From Candidatus Poribacteria bacterium (GTDB lineage: Bacteria > Poribacteria > WGA-4E > WGA-3G), in assembly GCA_022820835.1 (NCBI GenBank), contig JAJEET010000028.1, positions 1-39,089 on the forward strand: DNA of 39,089 nucleotides, written 5' to 3'. This document shows, piece by piece, positions 32,791 through 39,089 of the stretch (the stretch's first letter is position 1; each line of letters opens with the position of its first letter). The position numbers and the translations under genes are program-made. The notes under the pieces were generated by a model. The model was given only the letters and a program-made list of their open reading frames with translations. It was not told the DNA's origin and ran no database searches.

Positions 32791-35700
32791 CTATTCGCTG
32801 GAAATGCTAATGCCGTTTTGTTTCATGAGATCGTGAAATTCACCGCCTGACTCGAATGCCAAGTCATCATTGGTGAGTCGAGTATAACGATGACACAAAT
32901 CAAAGATAGTCCGCATGAGTGTCCTTGATTCCTCATGGACTTGATCCCTTAGCAGAGAAATATCTGGGTCTTTCGCGTAAAATTCGGCAAGTTCCTCAAC
33001 CAATTTGAACATGTCGAGACGGAGGTTCAAGGTTCGAGGGATTTCTTGACGCAAAAATGCGATTTTTTCCGCTTTTGGCGCATCAGGTTCTGGCTTTAAA
33101 CCCAAAACAGGTGTATCAGGTGGTAGGTCTAAACGGAGTAACTCAGCGACATCCGTGTTTAACTGACATTGCTGCGTGTGGACCACAGTCTTCTTTAGAA
33201 TGACCTGATCCTTGCGTTGCGGATCTGGATCTGTTAGCGGGGCATAGTACCTTTCAATTTTCTTTGGAAACCAGACCTCCGATAGGTATTCATGATGCTC
33301 TATTTTCCGTGTCTCTACATAGATATTACCGACTTGGAAGTGCATTGATTCCGCCGGATTCTTAGCGATAAATGCTCTCTCCAATTGAACCAGTCGGAAA
33401 CCTTCGTCGTGAGAAATCCAGAGTTTGAGGGACTGCTTCGGTAAATTCAGTCGGATAACAGTAGTCTCTTCGCCGTTCAGTAATTCACTACCGAGCAATT
33501 TACTCTCATGCTTTTCGAGGAGTTGCCAAAGCGGTTCGGTGAGATAGGCACTTTCACCTTCGCCGGGATAAGTGAGCCAATATCTCGGATCGAGGTCAGA
33601 AAGAATATTCCGCTGATACCAAACCCCGTATCTGAGATGATGGAGGTCATAAACCTTCAAGGTCGTATCCGCCTCCCATAAAATAAAATAGGATTTGCCT
33701 GTCTGGTTCTCAGTAAGCGTATAACTATCCGGCTGTTCACTCGCGGCGATGCGAACATCGTCAGCAAGTTCAATACCTTGTTGCTTGAACGCTTGTCGAA
33801 TTGTTTCAAGTGTCGTAGCCGCTTTGTCGGTTGTAACCTCAAGGCTAAAGAGCAGCTTTTTGTATTTATAGATTTCCCATTGCCGTTCGCCGTCGTAAAT
33901 TTTCACGAGCGGCAACAACCTTTTTATGAGCGGCACATCCTTATTTAACGTCGGATAATCTCTTTCTTGTTCTGCTCGAATTTTCTGCCCCTCAAACGTC
34001 AAGGCATATTGCGTTTTCGCGATCCCTGAATCTCTATGGTGCTCAATAACGAAGTCACCACTTGCTGAGACGATAGCACTGTCATAGTGCTTCATCTTAG
34101 CGATAACCGTTTGTAAATCGTGCGGTGCCGGATTATAGACTTGCCCATCAGATTCATATTGCGTCAGAATATCCGGTTTGGGTTTAGGGTTTAGCACATT
34201 GCCTACGAAACTCTGTTGACCCTCCACGTAATCGAAAACAGGTGTATCAGGCGGTAAACTCTGACTGAGGAACGCTGTAACACCGGTGTTTACCCGACAC
34301 TGCTTCGTGAGAAGGGCATCTTTGTAAATGAAATCCGCTTCATCTTGCCGTTGTTCAGGTGATGCCTTTGGAACAGTAGACGACGCAATTCTCTTAGGAA
34401 ACCAGACATCCGGCAGGTATTCGTGATATTCAATTTTTCGAGTCGTGATATAGGTTACACCGGCTTTGTAAAGACTCCATTCCGTCGGATTCTCCACGGT
34501 GAATGCTCGTTTTGACTTAACCAGTCGAAAGCCTTTATCATGAGAAATCCAGAGTTTATAGGACTCAGCGGGCATTTTAAAGTCTTCCGTGGACCAAGCA
34601 GGGATATTTAGACGAATTACGGATGTCTTTTCCCCGTTCAGGACCTCACTCCCAATAATTTCACTTTCATGTTTCTCAAGCAAGTGCCAAAGCGGTTCGG
34701 ATAGATAGGAATTGTTTGAACCGAGGCTTGGAAATGTGAGCCAAAATCTCGGATCATAACTGGACGGAATCAACCACTGAGAGCGAACACTATATTCGAG
34801 ATGATAATCATATACCAACAGCGTCGTCTCTCCCTCCAGCCAGAAAGAGTAGGTTGTACCTGTCTCATTCTCAACAAGTGTGAAACTCTCTGGTTCATCG
34901 CCATCAACGATGCGGACATCGTCTGCAAGGTCAATACCGTTATGCTTGAATGCCTGTCGAATCATCTCAAGGTCAGTTTTCTCCTTGCCGGGTGGAATTT
35001 CAAATTCAAAGATCATCCTTAAATTTTTTTCTCCTTCCCAGGAGCGTTCTCCATCCCAGTACCCTATAATCGGCCATCCCGCTTCCTGCTCCAATTGGAC
35101 TTTCTCACCATCAAACATCAGTCTATATTCATTTTTCCCGATTCTCTGATCTTGATGGCGTTCAAATACAAAATCACCGGTTACAGAGGTGACAGCATTA
35201 TCGGAGTGCTTCATCTTCGTGATAATTGTTTCCAAGTCAAGCGAAGCAGCCTCATTGACTTGGTTCCCAACGCCACTGTTCTTATCTTGTGCGTTGGCAT
35301 TTCCGAGTTGCGTCCGGTTATCCGGTTCGGATTCGAGGTTCAGCACAACGGGCGTGTCAATCAACTCGACCTTCATCTCTGACGCAGCATCGAAACTATA
35401 CGGTTTTTGGAAACGCGATAAGGATTGGTGGTTTGCGATACCGAGTATTAATAAAACGACTGCTAATGTAGAAACACCAATTACCCACGGCACTAACGGT
35501 TTGCTACCAGACGGCGCAATCGGTTTCAGACGCGAAACCTCGCGCATGATGTTCTCTGTAAGATTCGGTGTGATTTGGAAGTTTTCTAAAGCCTCTCTAA
35601 TCATCGGTTCCTCCCTCTTTAAACGTTGCTGGGCGCGGCGCAAACGACTCCTTACTGTGTTTGCCGATACGCCTAAGAACGCGCCGATCTCCGCACTTGA

Positions 35701-36144
35701 CATCTCACTGAAGTAGTGCAGTGTGATGACGGTACGTTCACTCTCCTGAAGTTTCGCAAGCAATTTTTTAACGACTTCGCGCTGCGCTTCTGCTTCCGTC
35801 CGCTCGTTTTCCGCAACGACATACCCGGAATACGTTGCCTTTTGTAGTCGCGTATCTTCAAGTGGCTCGGTCCGTAAACGCTTCTTACGTAGCCATGTAC
35901 TACAGTTGTTTGCAGCAATCACATAGAGCCAACTTGCAAAACTCTGCGGTTTCTTCAGCGTCGCTAATTCCTGATATGCCTTTAGAAATGTATCCTGCGT
36001 AATCTCTTCAGCGATGTGGAAATCCCCGATCTTCCGCCACACGAGTGCGTGGACCGGTTTTTGATATTTTTTCACAAGCACCGTGAAAGCAGCATCATCG
36101 CCATCAAGAACGCGATGGATAAGTTCAACATCAGTGGTTTTCAT
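32791..36144 (-). CDS. ECF sigma factor - TM - duplicated LolA/RseB-like sensor fusion (H)
   Basis: 1117 residues. Sigma2 and sigma4 (about 8-177, helix SANTVRSRLRRAQQRL), the transmembrane helix (about 218-238) and the juxtamembrane block ending EPDNRTQLG are as in the other fusions. The sensor is different: two units of about 370 residues starting near 303 and 674. Shared motifs in each unit are KMKH(S/Y)D, a strand-rich FDGEKVQLEQE/FEGQKIRAEQE segment, LADDVRI, LWISHD(K/E)GFRLV, one Cys in QC(R/Q)(V/L)NT, and LPPDTPV. The pattern resembles LolA/RseB-fold proteins (antiparallel sheet reading a substrate), and RseB is the periplasmic regulator of sigma E; that is a fold-level guess. A helical tail occupies about 1030-1117. 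Start: ATG 8 bases after GGAGG. ECF-type promoter at 36166-36197. Confidence 0.85.
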   Translation of the reverse strand: MKTTDVELIHRVLDGDDAAFTVLVKKYQKPVHALVWRKIGDFHIAEEITQDTFLKAYQELATLKKPQSFASWLYVIAANNCSTWLRKKRLRTEPLEDTRLQKATYSGYVVAENERTEAEAQREVVKKLLAKLQESERTVITLHYFSEMSSAEIGAFLGVSANTVRSRLRRAQQRLKREEPMIREALENFQITPNLTENIMREVSRLKPIAPSGSKPLVPWVIGVSTLAVVLLILGIANHQSLSRFQKPYSFDAASEMKVELIDTPVVLNLESEPDNRTQLGNANAQDKNSGVGNQVNEAASLDLETIITKMKHSDNAVTSVTGDFVFERHQDQRIGKNEYRLMFDGEKVQLEQEAGWPIIGYWDGERSWEGEKNLRMIFEFEIPPGKEKTDLEMIRQAFKHNGIDLADDVRIVDGDEPESFTLVENETGTTYSFWLEGETTLLVYDYHLEYSVRSQWLIPSSYDPRFWLTFPSLGSNNSYLSEPLWHLLEKHESEIIGSEVLNGEKTSVIRLNIPAWSTEDFKMPAESYKLWISHDKGFRLVKSKRAFTVENPTEWSLYKAGVTYITTRKIEYHEYLPDVWFPKRIASSTVPKASPEQRQDEADFIYKDALLTKQCRVNTGVTAFLSQSLPPDTPVFDYVEGQQSFVGNVLNPKPKPDILTQYESDGQVYNPAPHDLQTVIAKMKHYDSAIVSASGDFVIEHHRDSGIAKTQYALTFEGQKIRAEQERDYPTLNKDVPLIKRLLPLVKIYDGERQWEIYKYKKLLFSLEVTTDKAATTLETIRQAFKQQGIELADDVRIAASEQPDSYTLTENQTGKSYFILWEADTTLKVYDLHHLRYGVWYQRNILSDLDPRYWLTYPGEGESAYLTEPLWQLLEKHESKLLGSELLNGEETTVIRLNLPKQSLKLWISHDEGFRLVQLERAFIAKNPAESMHFQVGNIYVETRKIEHHEYLSEVWFPKKIERYYAPLTDPDPQRKDQVILKKTVVHTQQCQLNTDVAELLRLDLPPDTPVLGLKPEPDAPKAEKIAFLRQEIPRTLNLRLDMFKLVEELAEFYAKDPDISLLRDQVHEESRTLMRTIFDLCHRYTRLTNDDLAFESGGEFHDLMKQNGISISSE
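35602..35617 (-). promoter_or_regulatory. internal Shine-Dalgarno and ATG at end of sigma4 (gene H)
   Basis: Minus strand AAGAGGGAGGAACCGATG. Here Lys is replaced by Arg (KREEPM), yet GGGAGG is kept before the ATG of Met181. Confidence 0.5.
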
Positions 36145-36165
36145 GAATTCCCTCCGATCGCGCTA

Positions 36166-36197
36166 TAGTGACGCTTTTTAGGAGTCGAACTGGTGCA
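36166..36197 (-). promoter_or_regulatory. ECF-type promoter of gene H
   Basis: Minus strand: -35 TGCACC (36192-36197), 18-bp spacer, -10 CGTCACTA (36166-36173). It is preceded by TTGCAGAATTA. The distance to the start is only 22 bp, about half that in the other genes. Confidence 0.6.
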
Positions 36198-36204
36198 TAA
36201 TTCT

Positions 36205-36240
36205 GCAATTAGCCATCAGCGGTCGGTGGTCAGGACGTGT
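36205..36240. repeat. intergenic repeat remnant (CCATCAGCGGTCGGTGGTCAG)
   Basis: TAGCCATCAGCGGTCGG and the following bases resemble the GATGGCTGACTGC repeat found upstream of the surface-protein gene near 290, in opposite orientation. Only a fragment is present. Confidence 0.3.
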
Positions 36241-36418
36241 TGCGACCGTAACCCTTTCCGTAATAGGTGGGATTCCGGTCACTCCTACAAAAAGGCGTTT
36301 GAAATTGGAGAGTCGAAATTGTGGAAGAACCGAATGATTCTATTGTTCAAGGTAGGATATATTGATTTCTATTATTTGTCAAGGTTGGAACCAAACACTA
36401 TAGCGGATATGTTGGTTT

Positions 36419-39089
36419 TCACTCTTGTTCTTGTGCTTTTTTCTGTTGTGAACTTGATTCAACAACCCGTTTGGGGTTCCAGAGCAGAACAGTTCCATCT
36501 TGCGATCCAGAGGCAAGTATTTTTCCGTCAGGTGAGAACTCGACAGAAAAGACAATACCGGCATGCCCTTTTAGCGTAGCGATATTTTCTCCCGTTGCGA
36601 CATCCCAGAATTTAATCGTTCCGAACCCTTCCCCTGAGACGAGGGTTGTGCCATCAGGTGAGAATGTGAGATCGAAAACGGCACCAGCCTTCCCACGGAG
36701 GGTCATAAGATCCGTCTGTGTTTCGAGGTCCCAAATCTTAATCTCTTGAACGTTTCTGCATGAAGCAAGCAACTTTCCATCAGGTGAAAACACTACGGGG
36801 CCGCCAGCATCTTCCAGATTCGTAATATTCGCGCCTGTCTCAGTACCCCAAAGTTTGACCGTGCCATGTCTAACCGAAGAGGCGAGGGTTTTCCCATCGG
36901 GTGAAAAGGCGACTGACTGGACATCATCCTTATGTCCCTTCAGTGTAGTGGCGTTTAGGTTCATCAAACCGAATAAGGATTTAGAGACGTGTTTTCGCAG
37001 CTTAACCTGATTCTTAGTTCCCCAAGCGAGTCCCTTGCTATCGGGTGAAAACGCTAAAGCCGTAGACGTAGTGAACTGTTCACGACTTATTGGAATGGTA
37101 GAGATATTTTTACGCTTGGCAACATCCCAGAGTTTAATAGCATTCCAACTCCGCGCAGCAAACATTTTCCCATCGGGTGAAAAGGCGACTGCGTAACCTC
37201 CACCGCGATAGGTGTGGATATTTTCTCCGGTTTTGACATTCCAGAGTTTGACCGTTCCATCTCTCAATCCAGAAGCGAGTGTTTTTCCGTCAGGTGAAAA
37301 CGCTACAGCCGGAATTCTTTCCGTATGCCCATGGAGTGTAGCAAGGTCCTTTCCTGTCTCAATATCCCAGAGCGTAACCACCCCAGGCGTCCCTCCAAAG
37401 CGATCGACTCCCGCTGAGGCAAGCGTTGTACCATCCGGTGAAAACGCCACGGAGCCGGATCTAATTCTTGTACTCCCCTCAAGTGTACTGAGGTTCTTAC
37501 CCGTTTCAATATTCCAGAGTTTAACGCCGCGCCATGCCCCACCAGCGACGATTTTGCCATCCGGTGAAAACGCGACTGAGAAAACCCGCTCTCTGTGTTT
37601 GAATGTATGGAGATTTCGACCTGTCTCAACATGCCAGAGTTTAACCGTATCATCTTGTGAACCCGACGCGAGTATTCGTCCATCCGGTGAAAACGCGACT
37701 GAGAAAATTATACCCTTATGCCCAGTGAGTGTCGCGATGTTCTGTTTTGTTTCAACATCCCAGAGTTTGATCGTATTGTCCGATCCACCAGAGGCGATCG
37801 TTTTACCGTCAGGTGAAAACGCGACTGAGAAAATCCGGGGTGCCTCTCCGTTAAAAGTAGCGAGATCTCGTCCACTTTCTATGTCCCACAATTTGACACG
37901 ACCATTCCACGAACCAGAGGCAAGCATCTTTCCATCTGGCGAAAAGGCTACAGAGTCAACATGGAGTTGACGCTTAACAAGAGTGGTAACATCTCCAGTC
38001 TCAAGATTCCAGAGTTTGATTACACCATCTGCGTCACCGGACGCGAGGGTCTTTCCATCTGCAGAAAAGGCAACTGCTCGAACAACACCTGTGTGTCCTG
38101 TCAGCAGTGTGATTTCGCGATACGTCTGGGCATCATAGATCCAAGTCCCAGCACCCGTTGCGACAGCGAAACGTTTTCCATCGGGTGCGAAAGCAACTGA
38201 TCGATCTGAGCCACCCATAACCCCCTTGCCGAAACGGGCAATGGCATTCTCAGGTAGGCTCCACGTCTGACTATTCTGATATATTGAGGTATCATTGGAT
38301 TGCTTTTCAGAAGCAGTGTCTTCATCCGATGCATTGGAAGCACCGAGTTGTGTCCGGATATCTGGTTTGACTTCAAGATTTAGCACAACGGGTGCCTCAA
38401 TAATCTCTACCGTCATCTCTGAAGTCGCATCGAAACTATACGGTTTTTGGAAACGCGATAAGTGGTGGTTGCCGATGCCTAACATCAAAAGGACAACTGC
38501 TAACGTGGAAATACCTATCGCCCATGGTGCAAACGGTTTACTACCGGACGGCGCAACCGGTTTCAAACGCGAAACCTCGCGCATGATGTTTTCTGTAAGA
38601 TTCGGTGTAATTTGAAAATTCTCTAAAGCCTCTCGTATCATCGGTTCCTCCTTCTTTAGACGTTCTTGGGCGCGCCGCAAACGGCTCCGTACCGTATTTG
38701 CTGATACTCCCAGAAATTCGCCGATCTCCGCACTCGACATCTCGCCGAAGTAGCGCAGCGTTACAACCGTCCGTTCACTCTCCTGAAGTTTCGCAAGCAA
38801 CTTTTTTACGGCTTCACGTTGCGTCTCTACCGCGGTGCGCTCGTTTTCTTCAATAACGTAGTCGGAATACGTCGCTTTTTCCAACGCGATAGGCTCTGTG
38901 TTTTCCAACGACTGCGTGTGCAAACGCTTTTTACGGAGCCACGCTTTACAGAGATTTGCCGCGATCACATACAGCCAACTCAAGAAACGCTGTGGTTCCT
39001 TTAGCATTGACAACTTTTGATAGGCTTTCAGAAAGGTGTCCTGCGTAATTTCCTCGGCGATGTGGAAATCGCCAATTTTCCGCCACGCA
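36419..39089 (-). CDS. ECF sigma factor - TM - 14-blade WD40 fusion (I), 5' end cut by window
   Basis: The frame is open to the right edge, giving 889 visible residues starting AWRKIGDFHIAEEITQDTF, so about the first 33 residues are missing. The TTG at 39013 is internal and not the start. The rest of sigma2, sigma4 (helix SANTVRSRLRRAQERL, like gene H), a transmembrane helix (PWAIGISTLAVVLLMLGIG) and a juxtamembrane block ending KPDIRTQLG are present. The strap WSLPENAIARFGKGV leads into about 14 WD40 blades that are more regular (VAFSPDGKTLASG...VKLWD) than in genes A and C, so these propellers diverged separately or were amplified more recently. The last residues (SSQQKKAQEQE) form a polar tail. 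The promoter lies outside the window. Confidence 0.92.
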   Translation of the reverse strand, partial: AWRKIGDFHIAEEITQDTFLKAYQKLSMLKEPQRFLSWLYVIAANLCKAWLRKKRLHTQSLENTEPIALEKATYSDYVIEENERTAVETQREAVKKLLAKLQESERTVVTLRYFGEMSSAEIGEFLGVSANTVRSRLRRAQERLKKEEPMIREALENFQITPNLTENIMREVSRLKPVAPSGSKPFAPWAIGISTLAVVLLMLGIGNHHLSRFQKPYSFDATSEMTVEIIEAPVVLNLEVKPDIRTQLGASNASDEDTASEKQSNDTSIYQNSQTWSLPENAIARFGKGVMGGSDRSVAFAPDGKRFAVATGAGTWIYDAQTYREITLLTGHTGVVRAVAFSADGKTLASGDADGVIKLWNLETGDVTTLVKRQLHVDSVAFSPDGKMLASGSWNGRVKLWDIESGRDLATFNGEAPRIFSVAFSPDGKTIASGGSDNTIKLWDVETKQNIATLTGHKGIIFSVAFSPDGRILASGSQDDTVKLWHVETGRNLHTFKHRERVFSVAFSPDGKIVAGGAWRGVKLWNIETGKNLSTLEGSTRIRSGSVAFSPDGTTLASAGVDRFGGTPGVVTLWDIETGKDLATLHGHTERIPAVAFSPDGKTLASGLRDGTVKLWNVKTGENIHTYRGGGYAVAFSPDGKMFAARSWNAIKLWDVAKRKNISTIPISREQFTTSTALAFSPDSKGLAWGTKNQVKLRKHVSKSLFGLMNLNATTLKGHKDDVQSVAFSPDGKTLASSVRHGTVKLWGTETGANITNLEDAGGPVVFSPDGKLLASCRNVQEIKIWDLETQTDLMTLRGKAGAVFDLTFSPDGTTLVSGEGFGTIKFWDVATGENIATLKGHAGIVFSVEFSPDGKILASGSQDGTVLLWNPKRVVESSSQQKKAQEQE
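38639..38655 (-). promoter_or_regulatory. internal Shine-Dalgarno and ATG at end of sigma4 (gene I)
   Basis: Minus strand AAGAAGGAGGAACCGATG, in frame with the linker MIREALENFQITPN. Confidence 0.5.

Noticed and set aside
37212..37970. 252-codon open frame on the plus strand
   Set aside because: It is antisense to the WD40 blades of gene I and its repetitiveness (FPSGENAT) mirrors them. It has no credible ribosome binding site.
39013..39015. TTG as the start of gene I
   Set aside because: The reading frame continues upstream to the window edge with conserved sigma2 sequence, so this codon is internal.

Overview
The window looks like a chromosomal segment of an uncultured bacterium, most probably Candidatus Poribacteria. 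That assignment rests on family recall rather than a search: short GC-rich palindromes containing GGCGAGGT/ACCTCGCC inserted even inside genes, ECF sigma factors fused to beta-propellers, and many propeller proteins. GC content is moderate and coding density is high. No tRNA, rRNA, CRISPR array or transposase is visible.

Layout. Positions 1-141 hold the 3' end of an NHL-repeat gene on the plus strand. Positions 323-4216 (plus) encode a 1297-residue exported protein, probably an outer-membrane beta-barrel or surface protein, with several palindromic repeat elements inserted in frame. From 4257 to the right edge all genes are on the minus strand and form one tandem array of paralogues. Eight genes share the same plan: an ECF sigma factor (sigma2 plus sigma4), a linker, one transmembrane helix, a conserved juxtamembrane segment, then a large, presumably extracytoplasmic, domain. 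That last domain is interchangeable: a 14-blade WD40 region (4257-7232, 13415-16402, 36419-edge), BNR/Asp-box repeats (9886-13077, 18360-21305, 21479-24565, 24938-27952, 29585-32590), or a tandem pair of possibly LolA/RseB-like units (32791-36144). A ninth member (7354-9687) has the membrane helix and 14 WD40 blades but no sigma domain. Two LVIVD-type propeller proteins (16608-18002 and 28236-29519) each lie downstream of a sigma-BNR gene.

How they may work together (inference). Each fusion looks like a one-protein trans-envelope signalling device, with sensor outside, helix in the membrane and sigma factor inside. The upstream regions of all eight sigma genes that lie inside the window, or whose upstream regions do, share an ECF-type promoter (-35 like TGAAAC/TGAGAC/TGCAAC, 17-18 bp spacer, -10 CGTCACTA), which suggests auto- or cross-activation. 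Several loci also carry a farther-upstream extended -10 element (TGGTATAAT), which would supply basal transcription. Every fusion also contains a strong Shine-Dalgarno sequence and ATG exactly at the end of sigma4, and the sigma-less paralogue starts at the equivalent ATG. The membrane-sensor half may therefore also be made as a separate protein, which would act like an anti-sigma factor. This tandem array of sensor-swapped sigma factors with an internal start is the most promising candidate for an undescribed system here.
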